From NCBI RefSeq assembly GCF_000714815.1, contig NZ_JMIH01000024.1:62001-126000 (forward strand): a DNA stretch of 64,000 bases, in the 5' to 3' direction. Every line of letters starts with the position of its first letter. Within the stretch, counting starts at the first letter, position 1. Below the pieces are notes generated by a model. The model was not told where the DNA came from. It made no database searches and was given only the letters and a program-made list of their open reading frames with translations. Positions 43,940 through 53,323 of this stretch are shown here, in pieces. The position numbers and the translations under genes were made by a program. The DNA is from Anditalea andensis. Its GTDB lineage: Bacteria > Bacteroidota > Bacteroidia > Cytophagales > Cyclobacteriaceae.

Positions 43940-44767
43940 TTATTTAAAAAGATTATCTAAAAAGGGAATGGAGCTTGTATGAAACTTAATATCATCTATT
44001 TCAGATATATAATTTATTCCGGTGACATTGGAAGTAAATACCTGATCTGCGGATAATAGTTCTGCTACCGTAAACTCTCCCGTCATGATCGATAAATTAT
44101 TACATTGTAATGCTTTGATGATCGCTTTTCTGCCTACACCATCTATACAGTTTGACCTTAAAGAGGGGGTATAGAAAACGTTATTTTTTACCCAGAAAAG
44201 GTTAGCAGCACCTGCCTCACATATATTGTTCTCACTGTTAAGAAGGATGACTTCATCAAAATTCTTTTTTTGCCTTTCGTGGTTTGCTATTACGTATACC
44301 AGTGCATTTAGGGTTTTACAGTTACTCCATGGTAAAGAAGGTACCTGTAAGGTTGTATTAACATAGGCCTTCTTAGTAACAGGGGGAACATAATGGTGTT
44401 TTTGTAACTGCAAAAGATGGGAAGTCTGGTTTGTCTCAGGAGTATATTTCCCTTTACCTGCTCTATATACGTTCCACCTTACGCGGATCTCATCCATAGG
44501 CTGATAAGTATTGGTAAGGTATTTTTCGATGTGGTTTAAGATATTTACAATTTCTGTTTCAAAGTAAAGCAGTTCACAGCCTTTTTGGAGGCGAGCCAGG
44601 TGGGCCTCTTTATATCGAAACTTTCCTTGGGAATAAATCATGGTTTCAAATAGCCCATCGCCAAACAAAATCCCTCTGTTAATTGTATCAGCTTCTTCGG
44701 TAATGAATTGTCCATTATAAGACAGTCGGAGCCACGATGTATCGTTACCGTTCATTTTTATGTTCAT
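43940..44767 (-). CDS. Class IV aminotransferase (aminodeoxychorismate lyase-like)
   Basis: A 275-residue PLP enzyme of fold type IV. The N-terminal GILFGDGLFETMIYSQGKF, the Schiff-base lysine in NCKTLNALVYV, and SENNICEAGAANLFWV are family hallmarks. The length and the FETM motif are nearer to aminodeoxychorismate lyase (PabC) than to branched-chain aminotransferase. If so, it would release pyruvate to give p-aminobenzoate for folate. Its nearness to thyA fits but is weak support. The start could be 44767 or the internal ATG at 44755. Confidence 0.8.
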   Translation of the reverse strand: MNIKMNGNDTSWLRLSYNGQFITEEADTINRGILFGDGLFETMIYSQGKFRYKEAHLARLQKGCELLYFETEIVNILNHIEKYLTNTYQPMDEIRVRWNVYRAGKGKYTPETNQTSHLLQLQKHHYVPPVTKKAYVNTTLQVPSLPWSNCKTLNALVYVIANHERQKKNFDEVILLNSENNICEAGAANLFWVKNNVFYTPSLRSNCIDGVGRKAIIKALQCNNLSIMTGEFTVAELLSADQVFTSNVTGINYISEIDDIKFHTSSIPFLDNLFK

Positions 44768-44923
44768 TTATGGACAATATTATTTAAGGAGAAAATTAGT
44801 ATTTGTTAAAAATAAATAAATTTTTATCTTATTCTATACAGTCTTTGCTGATTACTTGATTTTTATTACTTAATTAGGAGTTAGTTAGTAGATTAGCATA
44901 ATATTAGTCTGAAGAGGTAAGCA

Positions 44924-45601
44924 ATGGCAAATAAAAGCAGTGTTTTTGATATGATAGGTCCTGTAATGATAGGTCCGTCTTCTTCCCACACAGCAGGCGT
45001 AGTGAGGATAGGAAGGGCTGCCATTCGCGTATTGGGAGGCATTCCAGAAGAGGCTACGGTAACTTTCTATAATTCGTTTGCCCGCACATACGAAGGGCAT
45101 GGGAGTGACCGGGCCATATTAGGTGGTCTGATGGATATGAAGACAGATGATGCCAATATCAAGCAGGCCTTCGAGATAGCCAAGGAAAAGGGACTGAAAT
45201 ATTCATTCAAATCAATAGGCAACGCCTCAGTTTACCATCCCAATACTGTAAAACTTAACCTCGTCAAAGGTGATAGGAAAGTAGAGGTGCTGGGAGAAAG
45301 TCTTGGAGGCGGTTTGATCAATATTTCTACCATTGATGGCTTTAATGCTGATTTTTCTGCACAAGCCCATACCCTCATTATCAAAGCTGACGATACTTCG
45401 GGAGCGATAGCTTTTATAGCCAGTGTGATCGCCCAAGAAAAAACGAATATTGCCACCATGTCCGTTTCCAGAAAAGGGAAGAATGATAAAGCTTGCCATG
45501 TGATTGAAATGGATTCTGGCCTTCAGGCCATTACCATAGAATATCTAAAAAGCCTGCCCTGGATCTCCGAACTTATTTACATACCAGATATAGATTTATA
45601 A
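44924..45601 (+). CDS. sdaAB: L-serine ammonia-lyase, iron-sulfur-dependent, beta subunit
   Basis: A 225-residue subunit of the [4Fe-4S] L-serine dehydratase of the two-gene type. The N-terminal VFDMIGPVMIGPSSSHTAG is the beta-subunit motif. The C-terminal part (about 145-225) is an ACT domain, GAIAFIASVIAQEKTNIATM, used for serine binding. The catalytic alpha subunit is not in the window. The stop is followed after one base by a TolC-like gene, an odd operon partner. The reading frame is intact and the length usual. Confidence 0.92.
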   Translation: MANKSSVFDMIGPVMIGPSSSHTAGVVRIGRAAIRVLGGIPEEATVTFYNSFARTYEGHGSDRAILGGLMDMKTDDANIKQAFEIAKEKGLKYSFKSIGNASVYHPNTVKLNLVKGDRKVEVLGESLGGGLINISTIDGFNADFSAQAHTLIIKADDTSGAIAFIASVIAQEKTNIATMSVSRKGKNDKACHVIEMDSGLQAITIEYLKSLPWISELIYIPDIDL

Positions 45602-45602
45602 G

Positions 45603-46949
45603 ATGAAGAAAATTTACTTTTTACTGTGTTATCTATGCATAACACAGACAAGCTTTGGACAGCAATATGATATATCGAGTCTGACTTTACAGGAAAGTAT
45701 CAACATTGCTTTAGAAAATAACATCAACCTTCAAAGGACGCAGTTGAACCTGTTAAGTACTCAGGCAGGTTTGCTGGAAGCAAGGGGAAATATGATACCT
45801 ACCTTAAGTCTGGGGGTAGGACCCTCCCGACGATGGGGAAGGAACCTCAATCCGGTTACCAACCTGTATGAAGAGTCCAACACCCTCAATACGATGAATG
45901 TTGCGGCCAACTCCAGTATTACCTTGTTTGAAGGAAGGCGGATAGCCAATACGGTAAAGCAATCCAAACTATTGGTAGAAGCCGGCAGATACGATGTCGC
46001 CGCATCTGAGAATGAAATTTCGTTGTCGGTAATCAATTTATTTGTGAATATAGTCTTTGCCAAAGAGCAGGTAAATATAGCCAATACCCAGCTTCAGACC
46101 AATAGCGAGCAACTGGCCCGCACCAGAAGGCTGGTAGAAGCTGGTACCTTACCTACCGCTGACAGATTGGATCTTGAAGCACAGGAAGCGACAAGCGAGC
46201 TTGAGGTAATCAATGCCCGAAATAATTTAAGAATAGCCAAGTTAAACCTTTCTCAATTGCTCCAAATTCCTTTTGCTGAAAATTTTGATATTAGCTTTCC
46301 GGATCTGCAAGCAGAAAATTATGCCATGGTCGATGAAAGTGTGAACGAGATATTTGCGGTGGCATTGAATACATTGCCACAGATCAAAGCTGCTGAATTA
46401 GGCCTAGAAAGTGCTGAGTACGGGGAGAAAATAGCTAAAGGAGCTTTTATGCCCACCATTTCTGCCAATGCAAGTGCCTTTTCAAATTATGCCCGGGTAG
46501 TATCTAGGCCCGAGCTACCATTTAATCCCTTTTTTACTCAGTTAGAGGGCAACTTAGCGCCATCCATTTCGGTGAATCTTAATATTCCTATTCTATCAAA
46601 TTTCAGAAATACGGCGAATCTTCAGCGGGCTAGGGTACAAACCCGGCAACAAGAACTGCAACAAGTGGAAACGCGCAATCAACTATTACAGGATATAGAG
46701 ACCGGATATACCAATGCATTGGCGGCAAGACAATCTTATAATGCATCGGTGAGAAGGGTAGCTGCTCTTGAGGAATCATTTAGAATGTCCCAGCAAAGAT
46801 TCAATGTCGGTGCGGTGAATTCAGTTGATTTCCAAGTCGCCCAAAACAATCTTTTTAATGCCCAGGCAGATCTTTTAAATGCCAAATACGAATATATATT
46901 TAGAGTTAAAGTTTTGGATTTCTATTTAGGTAAACCAGTTACATTATAA
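45603..46949 (+). CDS. TolC family outer-membrane efflux protein
   Basis: A 448-residue outer-membrane factor. A signal peptide ends near TSFGQ. Two OEP repeats follow, starting LTLQESINIALENNINLQR and ending RFNVGAVNSVDFQVAQNNLF. It is the outer-membrane channel for the HlyD-type adaptor encoded four bases downstream. This paralogue is distinct from the one at 991. The inner-membrane pump is missing from the window after the adaptor, since the next gene is convergent. Confidence 0.92.
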   Translation: MKKIYFLLCYLCITQTSFGQQYDISSLTLQESINIALENNINLQRTQLNLLSTQAGLLEARGNMIPTLSLGVGPSRRWGRNLNPVTNLYEESNTLNTMNVAANSSITLFEGRRIANTVKQSKLLVEAGRYDVAASENEISLSVINLFVNIVFAKEQVNIANTQLQTNSEQLARTRRLVEAGTLPTADRLDLEAQEATSELEVINARNNLRIAKLNLSQLLQIPFAENFDISFPDLQAENYAMVDESVNEIFAVALNTLPQIKAAELGLESAEYGEKIAKGAFMPTISANASAFSNYARVVSRPELPFNPFFTQLEGNLAPSISVNLNIPILSNFRNTANLQRARVQTRQQELQQVETRNQLLQDIETGYTNALAARQSYNASVRRVAALEESFRMSQQRFNVGAVNSVDFQVAQNNLFNAQADLLNAKYEYIFRVKVLDFYLGKPVTL

Positions 46950-46953
46950 TACC

Positions 46954-48279
46954 ATGGCCAAGAAAAAATCAAACAAATTAATTTATATCCTTCTAGGAGT
47001 AGTGGGATTTCTCATACTATTTATCGTCATCGGAAGAGCAGCAGGATGGATAGGCGGTGAGAAAGAAATGGAAGTAGAAACAGCCGATGCCGGTAAAAGC
47101 ACCATTATAGAAAAGGTAAGTGCATCAGGAGTAGTCCAGCCAGAGATAGAGATCAAACTCAGTCCTGATGTGGCAGGGGAGATCATTACCCTCAATGTAA
47201 AAGAAGGTGATTCTGTAAAAATGAATGACCTTTTGGTGAAAATAAGACCTGACAATCTTATATCAGCTTTGGGAAGAAGTGAAGCCAACCTAAACCAGCA
47301 GATGGCTAATGTGTCACAGGCTCAAGCCAGCTTGAAAAGATCTGAAGCCCAGTTTAATAGAGCCGAACTAGAATTTAACCGAAATAAAAAACTTTATGAG
47401 GATAAAGTGATCTCAGATGCTGATTTTGAACAGGCCAGTGCCGATTTTTATTCTGCCCAAAGCGATCTGGAAGCAGCCAAACAAAATGTAATAGCTGCCG
47501 AGTATGTCGTAAAAAGTTCAAAAGCTACTGTAGATGAAGCTGCAGAAAATCTAAGGTTAACAAATGTTTATTCTCCGGTGAGCGGCACAGTATCCAAACT
47601 CTTAGTAGAAAAAGGAGAACGGGTAGTTGGAACTCAACAAATGGCAGGTACAGAAATGCTCAGGATAGCAGACCTTTCGAGAATGGAAGTTAGGGTAAAT
47701 GTAAATGAAAATGATATTGTCCGGATATCACTGGGTGATACTACCATCATAGATGTAGACTCATACTCTAATAGTGGGAAGAAATTTAAAGGAGTCGTTA
47801 CTTCAATAGCTAATTCTGCTAATGAAAAAGCCAGCCAGGATGCGGTCACTGAATTTGAAGTTAGGATTAGGATCATCAATGAATCATATCAGAATCTGAT
47901 ATCAGAAAGAAACAGGTATCCTTTTAGACCCGGAATGACTGCCAGTGTAGAAATCATCACCAATAAAAAGAATGATGTGCTATCGGTACCATTAGCGGCA
48001 GTAACCACCAGAGAAGGACAGGTGAGGGAAGGAGATGACTCTGGTAGGCTGCAGGAGCTGGTATTTGTGATGGAAGGAGACAGGGCAAAGAGAGTGGCAG
48101 TTACCACAGGTATATCCGATTATGATAATATTGAAATATTATCCGGTTTAGAACCAGGTCAAAAGGTGATCAGCGGTCCCTATTTCTTAGTCAGTAAGCA
48201 ACTCTCTGATGGTGTTTTGGTTAAGTCTACCACACCTCCACAGGCCAATACCAATACAGAAAGTGTAGCTGCACGCTAA
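46954..48279 (+). CDS. HlyD/MacA-type periplasmic adaptor subunit
   Basis: A 441-residue membrane-fusion protein. One N-terminal membrane helix (about 8-28, IYILLGVVGFLILFIVIGRA) anchors it. The biotinyl-lipoyl-like half motifs are SPDVAGEIITLNVKEGDSV and VYSPVSGTVSKLLVEKGERV, separated by a long coiled coil. A beta-barrel domain follows, with FRPGMTASVEI. Proteins of this type pair with MacB-like ABC transporters or RND pumps. Its partner pump is not adjacent; the MacB-like ATPase at 311 is 46 kb away. A terminator follows. Confidence 0.92.
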   Translation: MAKKKSNKLIYILLGVVGFLILFIVIGRAAGWIGGEKEMEVETADAGKSTIIEKVSASGVVQPEIEIKLSPDVAGEIITLNVKEGDSVKMNDLLVKIRPDNLISALGRSEANLNQQMANVSQAQASLKRSEAQFNRAELEFNRNKKLYEDKVISDADFEQASADFYSAQSDLEAAKQNVIAAEYVVKSSKATVDEAAENLRLTNVYSPVSGTVSKLLVEKGERVVGTQQMAGTEMLRIADLSRMEVRVNVNENDIVRISLGDTTIIDVDSYSNSGKKFKGVVTSIANSANEKASQDAVTEFEVRIRIINESYQNLISERNRYPFRPGMTASVEIITNKKNDVLSVPLAAVTTREGQVREGDDSGRLQELVFVMEGDRAKRVAVTTGISDYDNIEILSGLEPGQKVISGPYFLVSKQLSDGVLVKSTTPPQANTNTESVAAR

Positions 48280-48304
48280 TCTTATCCCATAAATTTGTTA
48301 AAAA

Positions 48305-48339
48305 GGAAATAGAAGGCTGCTGTCTTCTATTTCCGTTTT
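48305..48339 (+). terminator. Intrinsic terminator after the HlyD-type gene
   Basis: An 11-base perfect stem, GGAAATAGAAG (48305-48315) with CTTCTATTTCC (48324-48334), has an eight-base loop and is followed by GTTTTAA. It closes the sdaAB-TolC-HlyD unit. Confidence 0.85.
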
Positions 48340-48488
48340 AATCAACTACAAAACACGAAAATATATGCCTTGATAAGGGCTATCTTGGCTTACGTGGTTT
48401 TTTGAATACGACCTGCTTCTATTTAAATTTCAAAATTAAAATATAAAGCCTTTTTATAGCCTATCCTGGAGTATACGAGTATCAATAT

Positions 48489-49598
48489 CTATCCGGTAAT
48501 TCCTCTACCTTCTAGATGGTCTACCATCCTGCCATTCAGTGTTTTGTATTCTTTCATACAATCTGCTGTCATGCAGCTATGGATAGGAAGTATGCCGATA
48601 ATGTCACCTATTTTTATACTGTCCATCAGTTGTGCGCTGGCATGTATGGTACCATGCTCTTGGGATATGCTTTTAAGATATGAGGGTGCTGTAGGATGTT
48701 CCCAACCTAATTCATTTAAATAAACGACTTCTCCGAAGTTTTTATGACCGTTTAGATTTAGTACATCTTTAGAAAGGTGCACACCTCCTGCGTGGATTAA
48801 AATTTCATTATTACCTTTTTTGATATCTACTACAGGTGCAGCCAGTATTATCGCAATATCCTCTCGGCTACAGCTTCCTATTTCTGCTTGGGTTATATCA
48901 TAAAAAACAAAATTACCGGGACCTATTTCATCTATATATTCAAAATCATCCATAATAGAGCAGGTAGGGGTGTCCCCTGACCTGCAGACGAGTTCGGTAT
49001 ACTGGGACTTATATTTTGCTTTAAGAATTCTGAAAGCTTCCTGAATCTCTTTTTGTATCTTATGGATACCCTCCAAATCTGCATAATAACTATGTCCAGC
49101 ATGGATATAAAAGCCTTTGAATTTTAATTTGTGACTGAAGGAGGCTTCCCTAAGAATAGCATCTATTTCTTCAAGTTTGCCTATAGGCACACCGGTTCTC
49201 CCATACCCTGTATCTATCTCTATAAAAAATCCGGTTTCTTTAGTCAGGTCAGTGGCCAAAGCTTTGGTGACTTCCTCATTTACCAGCTGAATGGATATAG
49301 ATTGATCTTGTATCCCATTCAGATCTGAAATCAACAGTGGGTTAAAAGGAAAAGCTATATGTATGTTTGAAAATCCCTTGTCTTTGAAATAATAGGCCAT
49401 TTTAAATGAGCTTACCGTAATTTCCTGAACACCATAGTCTTTATACCATTCGCCTATGAGTAATGATTGGTGGGTTTTAAAATGGGGGACGAGCTTTAGC
49501 CCATGCTTTTTGGCTCTTTCAGCCATATTTGAAAGGTTCTGCCGGCAGATTTTTTCGTCAAGAATCAACGTAGGATTTTTCACTTCTAATTTTTCCAT
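48489..49598 (-). CDS. D-threonine aldolase / D-serine dehydratase-like PLP enzyme
   Basis: A 369-residue fold-type III PLP enzyme. The N-terminal alanine-racemase-like barrel carries the Schiff-base K41 in VPHFKTHQS. VCRSGDTPTCS and IDEIGPGNFVFYD bind phosphate. The C-terminal DSD domain ends with the zinc-binding motif HSCMTAD, as in eukaryotic-type D-serine dehydratase. It would act on a D-hydroxy amino acid. It converges with the unit containing sdaAB, another serine-related enzyme, but no functional link is proven. Confidence 0.87.
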   Translation of the reverse strand: MEKLEVKNPTLILDEKICRQNLSNMAERAKKHGLKLVPHFKTHQSLLIGEWYKDYGVQEITVSSFKMAYYFKDKGFSNIHIAFPFNPLLISDLNGIQDQSISIQLVNEEVTKALATDLTKETGFFIEIDTGYGRTGVPIGKLEEIDAILREASFSHKLKFKGFYIHAGHSYYADLEGIHKIQKEIQEAFRILKAKYKSQYTELVCRSGDTPTCSIMDDFEYIDEIGPGNFVFYDITQAEIGSCSREDIAIILAAPVVDIKKGNNEILIHAGGVHLSKDVLNLNGHKNFGEVVYLNELGWEHPTAPSYLKSISQEHGTIHASAQLMDSIKIGDIIGILPIHSCMTADCMKEYKTLNGRMVDHLEGRGITG

Positions 49599-49997
49599 TT
49601 ATGTATCGGATTGTACTGTATTTATTTAATCTAATGTCTTTATAAAGTTTAGTTAAATTCTATCATATTTATAAATATTACCTTTGACTTATCCTTCATA
49701 GACTTTGGTCATAAGATATATAATCGTTTGAAAATAACCTATCGTTCATGAATTTTATCATGTCGCTATATGTAGGATGAGATCTGTTGCATATATTAGG
49801 TTGAACCCCATTATGTAAATGATGTGAGATATTTACTGTTACTTCAATTTTTATGAGAATTTTAACTATAAGTCAAAAATGGGTAGGAGGAGATATGATT
49901 TAAATACTGTTTAAACCCTTGTTAATTTTAATTAAAATTTTAAGATCATGTCTGCTTTATTCCTTATTTGCGTTCTTATTGAGAGTAGGATTATATT
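49599..49997. other. Divergent intergenic region before the AsmA-like gene
   Basis: 399 bases without a gene. TACCTTTG at 49679-49686 fits the -7 consensus in the plus direction and would give a 300-base leader. No terminator or repeat was seen. Confidence 0.4.
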
Positions 49998-52900
49998 ATG
50001 GGTAAGCGTATAAAAATTGGATTATTGGTTCTGGTGATACTACCAGTATTTGTAATGGTGATAGCGATAGGGGCGGTGTATTTTAATCAAAGTAGGATTG
50101 TTCAGGAAGGTCTTGCAGCTGTTAATAAAACATTTGAAGGAGAGTTGGTCATCTCCGGTACCCATATTTCTCCTTTTGCTAATTTCCCCTATATTTCCAT
50201 TGATTTAGAAGACATATCGTTTTTTGAAAACAAGCATAGAAACACCAAACCTTTATATACGGCACAGGATCTTTATGTAGGGTTTGATCTTTGGGACATT
50301 TTTGCTGGCAATTACAAGGTCAAAAGCATAAAGATAAACAATGGGCATCTGGATATTATCAAATATCAAAATGGAGAAATCAATCTACTGTTGGCTAAGG
50401 GGATTGACGATTCGGAAGTTGAAGATAAAAATGGAGATAAATTCAGTATTGAATTAGCATCATTGTCTATAAAAGCTTTTGATCTTCAATATTTTGATAA
50501 AGCTTCAGGGAATGAAGTATTTGGCCATATCAATGATCTAAATTCTAAAATAAGTGTAAGTGAAGATCATTTTTTTATAGATCTGATATCCAGTCTGGAC
50601 ATAGATATCATCCATGATGGACAACCCAGTTTTTTTACTAATAAGCACCTTGAACTGGATCTTGAACTGGATTATGATAGAGTAAATAAAAATCTTCAGG
50701 TAATTCCCAGTAAATTATACCTGGAAAAAGCATTGCTTTCTGTAGAAGGAACGGTGGATTTAGAAAATGATCTGGATATGGATCTGAAATTTTATGGGGA
50801 GAAACCCGATTTTAATATTTTCGCAGCATTTGCTCCTCAGGAAATAGGAGAGGCCCTTCACCGATATAAGAATGAAGGTCAGATATATTTCCTTGGAAGT
50901 GTCAGGGGCAAATCAGTAAATGACCATATACCGGCCATTTCTGTAGAATTCGGTGCCGATGATGCCTATTTTTTGAATACAGAAATGGACAAAAAAGTTG
51001 ATAAATTATCTTTTGCAGGCTATTTTACCAATGGTAAAGAGCGAACATTAGAGAGTTCGGAACTTCGGTTACAGAAATTTTCCGCCAGACCCGCAGAAGG
51101 GATTTTTGAAGGTAAGATGATAGTGAAAAATTTTAAAGATCCCAATATAAAGGTAAATCTACATGCTGATCTGGACCTAGAGTTTATTGGGCAATTCCTT
51201 CAGGTAGAGGGGCTGGAAAGATTAAAAGGTCAAATCCTTTTGGATATGGATTTTGATGAACTGGTGGACCTGGAGCTTCCGGGAGAAAATTTAGCGCAGC
51301 TAAAATCAGGAATAGATAGTGAGCTTACTATCAAAAATTTAAGCTTTAACATTCCTGATTATCCCCATGCTATACGAAATGCGAATGGTCATGCGGTAAT
51401 GGAAAATGGCCGCATCCTGATGGATAACCTGTCCTTTAATGTAGCAGGTTCTGATTTTAAATTTACGATGAGTTTAAGTGATTTTCCTGCGGTCTTTCAT
51501 CAATATGAGAAAGAAGTAGCATTGACATTAGTAGCTAATTCCAGTAAGATAGACATTCCGCAATTGCTTTCATATGACAAAGAACTGGCTGCAATCACTG
51601 ATGAGGTCATTGAAGATTTTAGTATTGACTTAGCTTTTCAGGCAAGTGCCTATGAGCTGGCCAATTTTAAAAACCTTCCTAAAGGTGAATTTTTCATCAG
51701 AGATTTTTATGCAAAGCTGAAAAACTATCCCCATAAGTTACATGATTTCACTGCAGATATGACTATCACAGAGGATGCATTTGAACTGAAGAATTTTTCT
51801 GGTGATATTGATGACAGTAATTTTCATTTTACCGGTGTGCTAAGCAATTATCCAAAATGGTTTGAAGATGTAAAAATAGGAGATACCAAATTTGCATTTG
51901 ATTTTACTTCTGAAAATCTAAGACTTGAGGATCTTTTGAGTTATGATGGGCAAAATTACCTTCCGGAAGATTATAGACAGGAGGTAATTACGGGTTTAAA
52001 AGCTCAAGGGATCTTGGACCTGCACTACGACAGTATTTTCCGATCTGCAGATCTTTATTTAGAAAATCTAGAAGGAAAGATGAAAATCCACCCATTAAGA
52101 TTGCATGCAGTAAATGGACGTGTACATTTTGAAGATGAACATGTTCAAGTAGAAAAGCTTCAGGGAAAAATGGGTGGGAGTGATTTCATGGTGGATTTGG
52201 CATATTACCTAGGGGAAGATGCAACCGATAAAAAGCGTGCTAATTTCTTTGCATTCAAATCCCGATCTTTGGATTTAGATGCTTTGATGAATTATGAGAT
52301 AAATTCAAAGATGGACACTGCCCATGAAGAAGCCTTTAATATATTCGACATTCCTTTTACTGATATGAGATTTACCGCTGATATCGCCAAGATGAATTAC
52401 CATACTTTCTGGCTGGATAATTTTAAATTGAAAGGTAGCATAACTGAAAATCATTACCTTTATCTAGATACCCTTAGCGTCAATGTGGCAGATGGGAATT
52501 TAGGTCTAAAAGGTTACTTTAATGGTTCTGATCCAAAGCATATATATTTCAACAGTACCATGAAAGCTTATAAGCTCGATTTAGATATACTTCTGATCAA
52601 GTTTGAGAATTTTGGTCAGGATTATTTTATCAATGATAATATTCACGGTAAAGTTAGTGGGACTATTACCAGTAATTTTCTGGTTTACCCGGATTTTACT
52701 CCTATTATTGATAAGAGTGAAGCACATTTGGATATGAAGATATATGAGGGAAGTATAGTGGAATTTGCTCCTTTACAGGCTTTGGGGAGTTTTTTTAAAG
52801 ATAAAAACCTAAATCTAGTAAGATTCGATACTTTACAAAATGCTATGGATTTAAAAGATGGCGTTTTATCTATTCCCAGTATGAATATCAATTCCAGTTT

Positions 52901-53159
52901 GGGCTTCATTGAACTGTCAGGAAGACAGCGTTTGGATCTCACTATGGATTATTTCATCAGGGTCCCACTGGGATTAGTGACCCAGGTAGGTTTTAGGTCA
53001 CTTTTCGGGGGTAAAAGCAAGGGGGAAATAGATCCAGATCAGGAAGATGCCATCGTATATAGAGATGCTGATAAGCGGGTGCGTTTTGTGAACATTAATA
53101 TGAAAGGTACTCCGGATGACATTCAGGTGACTCTGGGAAAAGATAAAAGCGGCAGGTAA
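49998..53159 (+). CDS. AsmA-like envelope protein
   Basis: A 1053-residue protein with one N-terminal membrane helix (about 6-27, IGLLVLVILPVFVMVIAIGA). A very long beta-rich periplasmic body carries AsmA-type repeats (YISIDLEDISFFENK, LYTAQDLYVGFDLWDIFAGNYKVKS near the start). The C terminus has VRLPLG-like FIRVPLGLVTQVGFRSLFGG, as in AsmA_2 regions. AsmA-clan proteins form grooves that carry phospholipids between membranes. That role is the best family-level inference. It stands as a single gene. Confidence 0.85.
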   Translation: MGKRIKIGLLVLVILPVFVMVIAIGAVYFNQSRIVQEGLAAVNKTFEGELVISGTHISPFANFPYISIDLEDISFFENKHRNTKPLYTAQDLYVGFDLWDIFAGNYKVKSIKINNGHLDIIKYQNGEINLLLAKGIDDSEVEDKNGDKFSIELASLSIKAFDLQYFDKASGNEVFGHINDLNSKISVSEDHFFIDLISSLDIDIIHDGQPSFFTNKHLELDLELDYDRVNKNLQVIPSKLYLEKALLSVEGTVDLENDLDMDLKFYGEKPDFNIFAAFAPQEIGEALHRYKNEGQIYFLGSVRGKSVNDHIPAISVEFGADDAYFLNTEMDKKVDKLSFAGYFTNGKERTLESSELRLQKFSARPAEGIFEGKMIVKNFKDPNIKVNLHADLDLEFIGQFLQVEGLERLKGQILLDMDFDELVDLELPGENLAQLKSGIDSELTIKNLSFNIPDYPHAIRNANGHAVMENGRILMDNLSFNVAGSDFKFTMSLSDFPAVFHQYEKEVALTLVANSSKIDIPQLLSYDKELAAITDEVIEDFSIDLAFQASAYELANFKNLPKGEFFIRDFYAKLKNYPHKLHDFTADMTITEDAFELKNFSGDIDDSNFHFTGVLSNYPKWFEDVKIGDTKFAFDFTSENLRLEDLLSYDGQNYLPEDYRQEVITGLKAQGILDLHYDSIFRSADLYLENLEGKMKIHPLRLHAVNGRVHFEDEHVQVEKLQGKMGGSDFMVDLAYYLGEDATDKKRANFFAFKSRSLDLDALMNYEINSKMDTAHEEAFNIFDIPFTDMRFTADIAKMNYHTFWLDNFKLKGSITENHYLYLDTLSVNVADGNLGLKGYFNGSDPKHIYFNSTMKAYKLDLDILLIKFENFGQDYFINDNIHGKVSGTITSNFLVYPDFTPIIDKSEAHLDMKIYEGSIVEFAPLQALGSFFKDKNLNLVRFDTLQNAMDLKDGVLSIPSMNINSSLGFIELSGRQRLDLTMDYFIRVPLGLVTQVGFRSLFGGKSKGEIDPDQEDAIVYRDADKRVRFVNINMKGTPDDIQVTLGKDKSGR

Positions 53160-53247
53160 AAATCCCGGATAACCTATAGGATTTATTACAAAATGAGTTG
53201 TGAACGAGGTAAGAGATGCATTATATTCAGGGATAATATATAATATG

Positions 53248-53259
53248 ACTTCCGGAAGT
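53248..53259. repeat. 12-base palindrome before the subtilase gene
   Basis: ACTTCCGGAAGT is a perfect palindrome 65 bases before the subtilase ATG. The same 12-mer also occurs inside the dehydrogenase gene near 40771-40782, so it may have no regulatory meaning. Confidence 0.3.
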
Positions 53260-53323
53260 GGTACCGTATTTATATGCTATATTTAATAGTTAATAATCAG
53301 CTACAATACCTAGAATTTTTAAC

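Noticed and set aside
53248-53259. ACTTCCGGAAGT as a subtilase operator
   Set aside because: The same 12-mer lies inside the dehydrogenase coding region at 40771-40782, so it is not specific to promoters.
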